Source: Actinospineispora spinosispora DSM 44797 (GTDB lineage Bacteria; Actinomycetota; Actinomycetes; Mycobacteriales; Pseudonocardiaceae). From it: a stretch of DNA of 37,511 nt. Shown here one piece after another: positions 25,704 through 34,449 of this stretch; positions within the stretch are counted from its first letter, which is position 1, and each line of letters opens with the position of its first letter. The DNA lies in assembly GCF_000429025.1 (NCBI RefSeq), contig NZ_AUBB01000052.1, positions 1-37,511 of the forward strand, given 5' to 3'. A program made the position numbers and the translations under genes. The notes below the pieces were generated by a model. That model saw only the letters and a list, made by a program, of their open reading frames with translations, had not been told where the DNA came from and did not search any database.

Positions 25704-27010
25704 ACCCCGCTGCCGATCTCCGGGTACGGCCCGATGGGGCTGCCACCCTGCTGGTAGGTGTTCTGGGACCGATAGTTCGGCTCGCGCACGCCCTCCGGGT
25801 TGTTCGTGGTGACCGTGGCGAGGCCTCGGCCCCAGCCGCCGTTGGGATCCGACACCGAGAGCAGCGAGTTGGAGTTGTAGACGAACGCGCTCAGGTCGTA
25901 CATCCACGGTGCGATCTTCGAGGTCGCGTCGTCGAGGCACGCGCTGACCGGACGCAGGTCGTCCAGCGAACCGTGCAGGTCCGAGGTGATCGGGCGCAGG
26001 TCCGACACCAACGGCCGGGCCTTGTCGACGACCGCGCGGGCCGCACCGACGGTGTCGCGCAACGGGCCGATCGCGTCGGTCAGCGTGGCGAGCGCACCGG
26101 GCAGACGGTCGGAGGCGGCTTCGACGTCATCCAGTGCCGGGTTCAGCTGGGCAGCCAGGCGTGAGGTGCCGTCCAACGCCCTGCGCACCTCGTTCGTGGT
26201 CGCCGGAAGCTGGGCGAGCGTGTCCCCCAGCTCACCGTCCCGCGCGGAGAGGACACCGAGGACCTGCTGGGTGGAGTCCACGAGGTTCCTCAGCCGTTCG
26301 TCGTCACCACCGAGCGCCGCCGACAGCTCGGACAGTGCGCCGACCAGGTCGCGGATGTGTTCGCTGCGCGTCTGGAGCCGCTCGACGACCGGGCGCAGCG
26401 TCAGCATCGAGGTGTCCGCGGCCGCGAGACCGGCCGGCACCGTGCTCGGGGCGTTGACCAGCGCGTCGTCGGACTCGGCGAGAAGCTGGGTGAGAGCCGC
26501 CCTGTTCCGGTCGTCGAACTTGTTCAGCACCTCGTCGAGCTGGACCGGGCGCGAGGTCTGCGTCACCGGCAACACGCCGCCGTCGGGCAGCGGATGCCCC
26601 GGCGGCCCGCCCGGGTTGAGCGTGACGTACATCTGGTTGAGCGGGTTGACCGGGCGCAGCACCGCGCGGGCGTTGTCGTAGACCGGGTGTCCCGGTTCGA
26701 TCGCCAGCGTCACGATCGAGGTGTTGTGGTCGGTCGGCTCGCTGGCCACGATCTGGCCGACCTCGACACCGGCGATGCGCACCTCCTGGGAGTTGCGCGG
26801 ACTCACCGCGATCGCGTCGGCGACCTCGATCCGGACCGTGGATCGCTGCTGCCACGGCAGGATGCCGCCGGTCTGGGACAGGATCAGCGCTCCGGTGACC
26901 GAACCGATGATCGCCAGTGCGATCAGCACCGTGACGTCACGGCCCAGTCCGGGCACCGTGCGCAGCCGCTGCCAGCGCTGATGCAGCGTTCTGCCTCTGG
27001 TGGCGCTCAT
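25691..27010 (-). CDS. mceE: MCE-family protein, fifth of the operon (MceE position)
   Basis: This 439-residue MCE protein has a membrane anchor at about 25-47 (TVLIALAIIGSVTGALIL). The MCE domain (about 55-135) includes VRIAGVEVGQIVASE and NPLNQMYVTLNPGG, followed by long helices (LPATTNEVRRAL and similar) and a Cys-containing tail (GSGVCQR). No lipobox is seen, although MceE of mycobacteria is a lipoprotein, so the letter is by position only. The ATGA overlap with mceD shows coupling. Confidence 0.88.
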   Translation of the reverse strand: MSATRGRTLHQRWQRLRTVPGLGRDVTVLIALAIIGSVTGALILSQTGGILPWQQRSTVRIEVADAIAVSPRNSQEVRIAGVEVGQIVASEPTDHNTSIVTLAIEPGHPVYDNARAVLRPVNPLNQMYVTLNPGGPPGHPLPDGGVLPVTQTSRPVQLDEVLNKFDDRNRAALTQLLAESDDALVNAPSTVPAGLAAADTSMLTLRPVVERLQTRSEHIRDLVGALSELSAALGGDDERLRNLVDSTQQVLGVLSARDGELGDTLAQLPATTNEVRRALDGTSRLAAQLNPALDDVEAASDRLPGALATLTDAIGPLRDTVGAARAVVDKARPLVSDLRPITSDLHGSLDDLRPVSACLDDATSKIAPWMYDLSAFVYNSNSLLSVSDPNGGWGRGLATVTTNNPEGVREPNYRSQNTYQQGGSPIGPYPEIGSGVCQR

Positions 27011-28419
27011 CGCCGGGGTCCTTTGCTCGGATCGATCACCGGTGGCCGTAGGCCGAGGTCCGGCACCGGGACTCCCTCGGGGAGCGTCGGACCGAGCGGG
27101 GCGGGCGGTGTCCGGTGCGGCGGGCCGTACATCTCGGTCAGGTAGTCCTGCGCGCGTTGCGCGGCCGGGCCGGTGCCCGACACCGAGGTCGTGCCGGCCC
27201 CCGGTTGGAAGCCGAGCATGTGTGAGGTCGCGTCCTGATGGCGCAGCGCACCGGTCAGGTGACTGAAGGCGTAGCCGAGCTCTTCGTAGAAGATCGCGCC
27301 GTCACCGCCGCCCGGGTACTTGGGCGCGCTGCCCCGCCACCGGTCGTTCACCGCGCCCAGGATCGGGCCGCTGACCCGGTCCAGCACCGGTCCGCGCAGG
27401 TTCGTCAGCACGTCGGTGCCGGCCTCGGCGGTCGGTGCCAGCTCGTCGATCAGCGGTTCGGCGTCCTCCAGCAGCGGACGCAGATCGGCGAGCACCGGTC
27501 GCAGCTGCGCCAGTGCCGGGTCCAGCTCGGCGAGCAGCGGGTCGAGCCGTCGGGCGATCGGGCGCGCGTCACCGGCCACGTCGCTGAGCTTGTCGAGCGT
27601 GCCGGACAGGTCGTCCATGCCGACGCGGGTGGTGCTGAGGACATCGGGGAGCGTGGCGATCGTGCGGTCGATCGGCGCGGCGTTGTCGCCGAGCACCCGC
27701 GCGGTGTCCGCGAGCGAGTCCACCACCGCCCGCAGCTGGCCGGGGTGGGCGGACAGCACCGTTGCGGTCCGGTTCAGGTCGGTCACCATCGTGGCCAGGT
27801 CGGTGTCGGTGTTGATCCCGCGCAGCGCGTCCGCCACCGCGCCCGCCGGCCGCAACGTGTCGGGTGCGTCGGCCGCCAGCCGGTTCAGCTCGGCGCCCGC
27901 ACCGGCTCGTAGCGTGCTGTCCAGCCGCTCGGTCGTGCGCTGCAGACCGTCCTGCGCCTCCGGCGGTACCGCGGCGAGCAGCCGGTCCAGCTCGACCGGC
28001 AGTGTGGTGCGCCGGACCGGGATGGTGTCCGAGGCGGCCCGTCCGGTGGCTCCGCCGGGGTAGAGCTGGACGAAGTAGTTGCCGCCGAGCAGCGTGGTCG
28101 GGCGGATCGTCGCGGTGGGTTCGGTGCCCAGCAGGTCGCGCGTGCCGAAGTGCAGCGTCAGCGTCATACGGATCGGGCCGTCGGCCGGTTGCTCGACGTC
28201 GGACACGACACCGACCTCGCTGCCGGCGATCTTCACCGTCGTCTCGGCCGGCTTGATCTTGTAGTCACGCGCCAGCTCGACGGTGAGCGTCTCGCCGGGG
28301 GTCAGCGCGGTGATGATCGCCGACTTCTCGAACAGTGGCACCACGACCAGCGCGACCGCCGCGAGCACGACCAGCCAGCACAGCACCGGCCGTCGGCTGA
28401 GGATCTCTGGGGTTCGCAT
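27007..28419 (-). CDS. mceD: MCE-family protein, fourth of the operon (MceD position)
   Basis: This 470-residue MCE protein starts at ATG 28419 (MRTPEILSRR), two bases after the mceC stop; the longer open frame overlaps mceC and is rejected. A membrane anchor spans about 11-32. The MCE domain (about 38-125) includes VKIAGSEVGVVSDVEQ and TTLLGGNYFVQLYPGG. Long helical repeats of the LRPVLADLRPLLEDAEPL type follow, then a Pro-rich tail. In Mce complexes the helices build a tunnel across the periplasm for hydrophobic molecules. Confidence 0.9.
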   Translation of the reverse strand: MRTPEILSRRPVLCWLVVLAAVALVVVPLFEKSAIITALTPGETLTVELARDYKIKPAETTVKIAGSEVGVVSDVEQPADGPIRMTLTLHFGTRDLLGTEPTATIRPTTLLGGNYFVQLYPGGATGRAASDTIPVRRTTLPVELDRLLAAVPPEAQDGLQRTTERLDSTLRAGAGAELNRLAADAPDTLRPAGAVADALRGINTDTDLATMVTDLNRTATVLSAHPGQLRAVVDSLADTARVLGDNAAPIDRTIATLPDVLSTTRVGMDDLSGTLDKLSDVAGDARPIARRLDPLLAELDPALAQLRPVLADLRPLLEDAEPLIDELAPTAEAGTDVLTNLRGPVLDRVSGPILGAVNDRWRGSAPKYPGGGDGAIFYEELGYAFSHLTGALRHQDATSHMLGFQPGAGTTSVSGTGPAAQRAQDYLTEMYGPPHRTPPAPLGPTLPEGVPVPDLGLRPPVIDPSKGPRR

Positions 28420-28421
28420 CA

Positions 28422-29687
28422 CTACCTCCCGGATGCGGGAACGAGGCCGCCGTCGGGATCCCGGTCCCGGGTCGCCTGGCCGGGGGCCGGGTACGGGTTT
28501 CGGCTGTCCGCGATCACGTCGCCCAGTACGGACGAGGAGGTGGGCGGGAGCGGCAGGATCCGCAGCCGGTACTCCCACCCGTCGTGGCTACTGACCAGCG
28601 AGCCCAGGTCGGTGAACATCGTGCCGATGTCCAGTGCGTACGGCTGGATCGTCCGCAGCGGCGGCGCGGCCGAGGACAGCCCGTCGCCGAGCCGTGCGGT
28701 GAACGGCCGTGCGTCGCGCACGGTGTGGGTCAGGTCGGCAAGGGCGGGCTCGGCGACATCGGCGACATCGGGGACCTGGCGCAGCGGCGGGACGGCGTCA
28801 CGCAGCACCGCGCGCACGTCCGGCGTCGCCTGGCCGAGCGATCGTGCGCCGGAACGGAGCTCGCCGGTGGCCACTACCAGGTCGGCCAGTGGCCGGTGGG
28901 CGTCGTCCATCGCGCCGCGCAGCGCGCGCACCGCGGTCGGCAGCTTCGCCGTGGCCGCGCCGAGCGGTGCTCCGCCCTCGGTCGACAATGCGCGCAACGT
29001 CCGGTCGGTGTGGTCGAGCAGCTCGGTGATCTCCCGTTCGTGCCCGGCGAACCGTCCGGAGAGCCGGGCGCCGGTGCTGAGCAGGCCGGGCAGATCGGTG
29101 CGCGGCGACGCGGCGGTGGTGCTGATCGTGCCCACCGAGGTGAGGTCGGACGGTGCGGTGGCCAGGAAGTCGTGCAGTCCCGGCCCGTGGCCCGCGAGCC
29201 CGCCGACCTGGCGCAGCATGCTTCCCAGTGCCGCGCGGGTCGGTGCGTCGAACACGTCGAGCAGCTCCACGACGTCGTGGGTCGACTCGGTCTGACCGGC
29301 CGGCAACACGGCGTCGCCCAACGGGCCGCTCGCGGGATTCCCCGCGCGCAGCTCCACCAGCTTCTGCGCCAGCGCGGACTGGTCGCCGATCAACGCGCGC
29401 CCGTCCCGGTACATCCGGATGCCGTCGTGCAGCTCCATCGTCACGAGTGCCGTGCCGCCGCTCGCGCGGATGGCGGTGACCCGGCCCGCGACCACACCGT
29501 TCTGCCGCACGTCCGAGCCCACCTGCAGCTGGCCGACGTTGCGGAACTCGGCGTGGACGGTGGTCACCGGTGTTCCGGGCAACCGGCCCTGGTTGGCGGT
29601 CAGCGCGAGGTGGCCGACCACCAGCAGCACCGCGACCGACGCCAGACCGGTGAGCACCCGGCCGTCCGATCCCTTCAGCCGTGCCAT
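28422..29687 (-). CDS. mceC: MCE-family protein, third of the operon (MceC position)
   Basis: This 421-residue MCE protein has a membrane anchor at about 12-31 (VLTGLASVAVLLVVGHLAL). The MCE domain (about 40-120) includes VGSDVRQNGVVAGRVTAI and SALAQKLVELRAG. Helical regions follow, and the conserved end PLRTIQPYALDIGTMFTDLGS is typical of these proteins. The start shares one base with the mceB stop (TGATG), so translation is coupled. Confidence 0.9.
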   Translation of the reverse strand: MARLKGSDGRVLTGLASVAVLLVVGHLALTANQGRLPGTPVTTVHAEFRNVGQLQVGSDVRQNGVVAGRVTAIRASGGTALVTMELHDGIRMYRDGRALIGDQSALAQKLVELRAGNPASGPLGDAVLPAGQTESTHDVVELLDVFDAPTRAALGSMLRQVGGLAGHGPGLHDFLATAPSDLTSVGTISTTAASPRTDLPGLLSTGARLSGRFAGHEREITELLDHTDRTLRALSTEGGAPLGAATAKLPTAVRALRGAMDDAHRPLADLVVATGELRSGARSLGQATPDVRAVLRDAVPPLRQVPDVADVAEPALADLTHTVRDARPFTARLGDGLSSAAPPLRTIQPYALDIGTMFTDLGSLVSSHDGWEYRLRILPLPPTSSSVLGDVIADSRNPYPAPGQATRDRDPDGGLVPASGR

Positions 29688-31096
29688 CAGCCGCCGCCCA
29701 GCAACGAGTCGAACATGTCGTGCTCCTGTTTCGGGGTCAGCCCGTTCCGGCCGGGTGCGGTGTGGCTGCTGTTGTCCTTGCCGTCCGGGTTGGGCAGCGG
29801 CGCGAGGAACGGCAGCGGCGCGGTACCCGGATAGCCGCTCTTGCCGTTCGCGTCCGGTCCGACCGGGTTCACCGGCTGAGCACCCACCGCCGGCAGCGCA
29901 CCGAGGCCGGACCGGGCGAGCGAGGACGGCGTCGCCACGACCGCCGCGCGGAAGTAGTGCGTCAGACCGTCGTGGCCGCTGGTCGCCATCGCCCAGTCGC
30001 CCATACCGGTAAGCAGGTTCTCCAGCTGGCTCGGCACACCCGGCCGATGGGTCAGCACCTGCCGGCCCAGCGTGTCGACCGCGCTACCCACGGTCCGCAG
30101 GTCCGCCGAGGCCGGTCCGAGCTCGCGCACGACCGGACGAGCCTCGTCGAGCAGGTGGTTCAGCCGGTCCAGCACATCCGGCATCGCCGACAGTGCCGGG
30201 CCCGCCGCGGCGGCGAACCGCTCGAGCTCGGAGCTGGTCGCGTCCAGGTTGCTGGTCAACGGGCGCAGGTCGGCGAGCATGTCGCTCGTCCGCACCGAGG
30301 TGTCGGCGAGCTCGGACAGTGCCCGACGCGAGCTGGCGAGGGTGGTGGGCAGCTCGGTCAGCGCGTCGTTCACCGCGGCTCGGTTGGCCGCGACGACGCC
30401 GAGCGTGCGGGTCGCGCTGTCGACCAGCGAGTCCATCGGTCCGGCGGCGGCCCGCGCGTTCGCCCGCACCGAGACGATGAAGTCGTCGAGCACGGCGTTC
30501 TGCTGGTCGAGCAGGCTGGACAGCTGGTCAGTCTGGCGCAGCGCCGGGGCGAGCCCGGCGAGTGCCCGCGCGACCGTGTCGCCCTGGCCGGCGATCCCCT
30601 CGCCGAGGGTGGACACGGTGGCGACCAGCGCTGTCGATGTGGGGTCGTCAAGGGTGTTCAGCAGCTGATCGAGGTCGACCGAAGAACTCGTCCCGCTGAT
30701 CGGGATGGTCAGCGGAGCCGAGAGTGCGGGCGCGGTGTCCGACCCCTGGGTGAGGGCGATGAACCGCTCGCCGAGCAGGCTGACCGGCTGGATGGTCGCG
30801 GTGGCGTCGGTGTGCAGCGGAAGCACCGAACGATCCAGTGACATCCGGACCTGAGCGTGGCCGTCGACCAGGGTGATCGAGCTGATCGTGCCGACCGCCA
30901 CGCCGTGGAGCTGCACGTTGTTGCCCGGCACGAGCGGGCTCGAATCCGCGAAGACCGCGGTCACCGTGAGCCGTGACGAGTCGTTCAGCCAGGCCGTCGT
31001 CGCCCAGGCGGCCGTCACCAGTACCAGCGCGCCGATCACCGCCCGCAGCCACCACATTCGCTTCGATCTGACCGGGATCGTTGTCACGGCGTTCAT
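29687..31096 (-). CDS. mceB: MCE-family protein, second of the operon (MceB position)
   Basis: This 469-residue MCE protein has an anchor at about 16-37. The MCE domain (about 42-120) includes VPGNNVQLHGVAVGTISSI and SLLGERFIALTQG. A long helical region and a Gly/Pro-rich C-terminal tail follow. The start overlaps the mceA stop as ATGA. The helical domain has the repeating LADLRPLTSNL pattern found across the operon. Confidence 0.9.
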   Translation of the reverse strand: MNAVTTIPVRSKRMWWLRAVIGALVLVTAAWATTAWLNDSSRLTVTAVFADSSPLVPGNNVQLHGVAVGTISSITLVDGHAQVRMSLDRSVLPLHTDATATIQPVSLLGERFIALTQGSDTAPALSAPLTIPISGTSSSVDLDQLLNTLDDPTSTALVATVSTLGEGIAGQGDTVARALAGLAPALRQTDQLSSLLDQQNAVLDDFIVSVRANARAAAGPMDSLVDSATRTLGVVAANRAAVNDALTELPTTLASSRRALSELADTSVRTSDMLADLRPLTSNLDATSSELERFAAAAGPALSAMPDVLDRLNHLLDEARPVVRELGPASADLRTVGSAVDTLGRQVLTHRPGVPSQLENLLTGMGDWAMATSGHDGLTHYFRAAVVATPSSLARSGLGALPAVGAQPVNPVGPDANGKSGYPGTAPLPFLAPLPNPDGKDNSSHTAPGRNGLTPKQEHDMFDSLLGGG

Positions 31097-32322
31097 CGGG
31101 GCCCCGTTCCGTACGCGTCGGTCCAGGGCTGCTCGACGAGTCCGCCCGGCGCTATCGACGACGAGACGGTGAGGCCCGGGGTGCTGGCGTTGGGGCTCGA
31201 GCTGAACGCGGTCGGCCCGCCGACCACGAGTGGCCGGACGAAGTGGCCCTGCGAGTCGTACGCCGAGTAGATGTTTCCCCAGTTGGAGATGAAGCCCATG
31301 GCCTCGGGTGTGTACGGCCGCAGGAACGCCACGGCGGGCGCCGCGCCCTCCACCACCGCGCGCAGCTGAGGCAGGGTGTCGCGAGCGGTGTCCAGCAGGT
31401 CCGGTGCCCTGTCCAGTAGCCGATCGGCGGCCACCAGGGTCGGTCCGAGCCGCTGGACGGTCGGCTGTAGGTCGTTCATCACCGGGCGCAGATTCCCGGC
31501 GACACCGGGCAGCCGAGCCGCCGAGGGTGCCAGGTCGTCCAGGAGTGGGACCGTGACGTCGGCCGTGGACGGAACCTTGTCCAGCATGTTCCTGGTCGCG
31601 TCGAGGGTGGCGGGCAGCTGCGCGAGACCGGCGCCGAGTTCTCTCTGATGCACCGCCGCGGTGCTGGTCAGCTGGTCGAGGTCAGTCACCGTCGAGGACA
31701 GTCCCGCCTTGCGCTGCGCCAGCACCTCGGTGACCTGACGCAGCGAGGTCAGCACCGTCCTGATCGCGGCGCCGTCTGTGCCGGTGGCGTTGAGCACGGC
31801 GCCCAGCGCCTGCACCGAGGGACCCGCCGCCGCCAGTGTGCGGTTGAGATCGGGTTCGTGTCCCGCCAGGTTCGCGTCCAGCTGGCGCAGGAACGAGCTC
31901 AGATGCGCCCTGGTCGGTGCGTCCAGCGCTTCGACGATGTCCTCGACGACGACCTGTCTCGGCCCGGACTGGATCATCGCGCCGCTCGGCAGCACGACGT
32001 TGCCGGGCGGACCCGGCCGCAGCTGCAGGTACCGCTCCCCCAGCACCGACCGCCACTCCACGGTGACGGTCGTACCGGCGTGCAGCGGCTCGGCCAGTCC
32101 GCCGAGCTCCAGCTCCACCATGGCTTTGTTCTCGCGCGCGGTGATGCGCGCGACCTGGCCCACGTCGAAGCCGTTGACCTGCACCGGAGTGCCCACGACC
32201 ACACCGATGGCGTTGGGCAGCACCACGGTGAGATGTTCGGTGGAGCGCGCCGCGTACAGCAGGTAACCGGCGATGAGCGCGGCACTCGCGAGCGCAACGG
32301 CGATCCCACGTTTCGCAATCAC
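31093..32322 (-). CDS. mceA: MCE-family protein, first of the operon (MceA position)
   Basis: This 409-residue MCE protein has an anchor at about 7-27. The MCE domain (about 29-106) includes GTPVQVNGFDVGQVARI and SVLGERYLQLRPG. A helical domain and the conserved FLRPYTPEAMGFISNWG segment precede the tail. It is the first of six MCE genes after yrbEAB, which is the canonical order of actinobacterial mce operons. The ATPase (MceG/MlaF type) that drives such importers is not in the window, as is usual in this phylum. Confidence 0.9.
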   Translation of the reverse strand: MIAKRGIAVALASAALIAGYLLYAARSTEHLTVVLPNAIGVVVGTPVQVNGFDVGQVARITARENKAMVELELGGLAEPLHAGTTVTVEWRSVLGERYLQLRPGPPGNVVLPSGAMIQSGPRQVVVEDIVEALDAPTRAHLSSFLRQLDANLAGHEPDLNRTLAAAGPSVQALGAVLNATGTDGAAIRTVLTSLRQVTEVLAQRKAGLSSTVTDLDQLTSTAAVHQRELGAGLAQLPATLDATRNMLDKVPSTADVTVPLLDDLAPSAARLPGVAGNLRPVMNDLQPTVQRLGPTLVAADRLLDRAPDLLDTARDTLPQLRAVVEGAAPAVAFLRPYTPEAMGFISNWGNIYSAYDSQGHFVRPLVVGGPTAFSSSPNASTPGLTVSSSIAPGGLVEQPWTDAYGTGPR

Positions 32323-32347
32323 GAATCCTCCGGGGAGCGGATGAGTC

Positions 32348-33178
32348 CTAGTTCGCCACCGGGGCGTTGGGGAAGCCGCCCCAGAAGGCCTGTTGGGCCA
32401 GCAGTCCCAGGACGCTGACCAGCACCATGTTCACGACCATGGATTTCGCGGTGTTGCGGCCGACGCCGACCGGTCCGCCGCGCGCGGTGTAGCCGTAGTA
32501 GCAGCCGACCAGCACGATCAGCGAGCCGACGACGACCATCCAGAGCATCGAGAAGAGCAGGTCGAGCGGGCTCTGGAAGGCCCACAGGATCGTGAAGAAA
32601 CCGCCGGCCGACACGGTCTTCAGCACGTGCACGAGCATCAGCCAGGAGGAGAAGTACAGGACCGCGAGGCCCACGACGTAGAGGAACGGCATGGCGATCA
32701 ACGCGGCGAGGAAACGCGTGGCGACCAGGTAGGGCTTGGACTCGATGCCCATGACCTCGAGCGCGTCGATCTCGTCGGAGATGCGCGCGGAGCCGATCTC
32801 GGCGACCAGCCCGCAGCCCACCTTCGCGGACAGGATCCAGCCCCACATCTCCGGCGCGCAGGTGCGCAGCCCGCCCAGCGCGGGGAAGACACCCACGTAG
32901 CCGGCGGCACCGAACTGCCGGGTGACGTAATGGCCCTCGACCGAGATGACCGCGCCGATCATGAACTCCATGAACCAGATGATCAGCCCGCTGGACAGGA
33001 TCAGAATCCCGGTCTGCCGGAACACCTCGCTGGCGTATTTCCTGGTCCGTGGCACAGCCAGGACGACCACACCGAAGAACCGGAGCATCCCGAAGAGAAC
33101 CACCAGCTTCTCGACGAGCACCCGTCGTACGGAATCCCGAACCTCGTGCTGTACCCGGACGCGTTCGCGGACCGCCAT
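32348..33178 (-). CDS. yrbEB: YrbE/MlaE-type permease B of the Mce transporter
   Basis: This 276-residue membrane protein has five to six helices (for example TGILILSSGLIIWFMEFMIGA and FLAALIAMPFLYVVGLAVLYF). The MlaE hallmark ARISDEIDALEVMGIES couples the permease to the ATPase. It forms the inner-membrane channel with yrbEA and receives substrate from the MCE proteins. It starts 14 bases after yrbEA. Confidence 0.93.
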   Translation of the reverse strand: MAVRERVRVQHEVRDSVRRVLVEKLVVLFGMLRFFGVVVLAVPRTRKYASEVFRQTGILILSSGLIIWFMEFMIGAVISVEGHYVTRQFGAAGYVGVFPALGGLRTCAPEMWGWILSAKVGCGLVAEIGSARISDEIDALEVMGIESKPYLVATRFLAALIAMPFLYVVGLAVLYFSSWLMLVHVLKTVSAGGFFTILWAFQSPLDLLFSMLWMVVVGSLIVLVGCYYGYTARGGPVGVGRNTAKSMVVNMVLVSVLGLLAQQAFWGGFPNAPVAN

Positions 33179-33192
33179 GGTTCACCGTCCTC

Positions 33193-33984
33193 TCAGCGGA
33201 CCGTCTGCATCTCGGGATAGAGCCCGAGCGCGATGAGGTTGATGAGCAGATCCACAACGAAGACCAGGGCGAAAGAGATCACCACGGCCTGGTTGACCGC
33301 TCGGCCCACCCCGGCGGCGCCGCCGGACGCGGTGAGCCCGAGATAGGAACACACGACGCCGATGACAAAACCGATGATCGTGCTCTTGAGGAACGCCACC
33401 ACGATCTCGACCACGGTCAGGTTGGCGTAGACCGTGGCGAGGTACTCACCGGCCGGAACGTCGCCGTAGGTCACCGAGCTGACGAGTGCGCACTGCACCC
33501 CGATGAACACCGAGACACACATGATGAGCGGGGTCAGCAAGGTCATCGACACGATTCGGGGCACGACCAGCTCACGTACCCCGTCGACCCCGAGAACGGC
33601 GAGCGCGTCGAGCTCCTCACGCACCTTGCGGGCACCGAGGTCGGCGCACATCGCGGCACCGACGATCCCGGCGACGACCATGGAGTTGATCCAGGGCGTG
33701 AACTCCCGGACGTTGCCGACGAAGAAGTACTGGCCGTAGCGGTTGTTGGCGCCCAGCAACGTGGTGAAGTTCAGCGCCAGGATTCCGACCATCAGCCCGA
33801 AGGAGAACACCGCGAGGGTGATCGGGAACCACGAGACCCGTAACGTCTCGTACATTTCGTCGCGGACGGAACGCCAGTATCCGGTCACGTCGCGCACCAT
33901 GAAATACAGGACGCGGGCGCCGAGCTGGACGATTCCGCCGAGCATGTCGAGCGGGCTGTACACAGCGCGCGGTAACAGGATCAT
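33193..33984 (-). CDS. yrbEA: YrbE/MlaE-type permease A of the Mce transporter
   Basis: This 263-residue multi-pass membrane protein has MlaE-family features. GAAMCADLGARKVREELDALAVLGVDGVRELV is the ATPase-coupling loop, TTLLGANNRYGQYFFVGNVREFTPWI is the first external part, and ASGGAAGVGRAVNQAVVIS is near the end. ATG 33984 begins MILLPRAV; the longer frame upstream overlaps the RidA gene and is rejected. Together with yrbEB it forms the permease core of the importer. Confidence 0.93.
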   Translation of the reverse strand: MILLPRAVYSPLDMLGGIVQLGARVLYFMVRDVTGYWRSVRDEMYETLRVSWFPITLAVFSFGLMVGILALNFTTLLGANNRYGQYFFVGNVREFTPWINSMVVAGIVGAAMCADLGARKVREELDALAVLGVDGVRELVVPRIVSMTLLTPLIMCVSVFIGVQCALVSSVTYGDVPAGEYLATVYANLTVVEIVVAFLKSTIIGFVIGVVCSYLGLTASGGAAGVGRAVNQAVVISFALVFVVDLLINLIALGLYPEMQTVR

Positions 33985-34031
33985 GTGTTGCTCACGTTCA
34001 TGTCGTGGAGCAGTGGTGGGAGCGCGAAGTA

Positions 34032-34439
34032 CTAGTCGAGAATCGCTTCGGCTTCGATCTCGATGAGCCAGCCGGGCAGGGCCAGCGCCTGCACGCCGAG
34101 CAGGGTGCTCGCCGCCTTGGGGAACTCGTCGCCGAAGACCTCGGCGCCGGCCCGGTAGATGTCCTCGACCAGCTCGGGGCGGTGGTCGACGACGTTGATG
34201 GAGTAGCGGGTGATGTCGTGGCCGGTGCCGCCAACGGCCTCGACGGCGCATCTGATGTTCAGCCAGGCCTGCCGGGCCTGGGCGGCGTAGTCGCCCTCCC
34301 CCACCAGGTTGCCGTCCACATCGATGGCGACCTGGCCCGCGATGCGCACGTGCCGGGTTCCCCGAGCGAGGACGACCTGGGAGTAGAGGTCCATGATGGG
34401 CGGGGCCAGCGTGGCCGGGTTGATTCGTTCGACAGCCAT
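34032..34439 (-). CDS. RidA-family (YjgF/UK114) protein lacking the catalytic Arg
   Basis: This 135-residue protein has the RidA fold: VRIAGQVAID, QARQAWLNIRCAVEAVGG, ITRYSINVVD and WLIEIEAEAI. True RidA hydrolyses reactive imines using an Arg in the PAR(S/T) segment (Arg105 of enteric RidA). Here that segment reads KAAST, with Ala110 in the Arg position, so this is probably not an imine deaminase. Such variants often sit in catabolic operons and may act on ring-cleavage or imine-like intermediates (inference). It lies ten bases after the Rieske gene and 47 bases before yrbEA. Confidence 0.85.
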   Translation of the reverse strand: MAVERINPATLAPPIMDLYSQVVLARGTRHVRIAGQVAIDVDGNLVGEGDYAAQARQAWLNIRCAVEAVGGTGHDITRYSINVVDHRPELVEDIYRAGAEVFGDEFPKAASTLLGVQALALPGWLIEIEAEAILD

Positions 34440-34449
34440 GACCGGTGCC

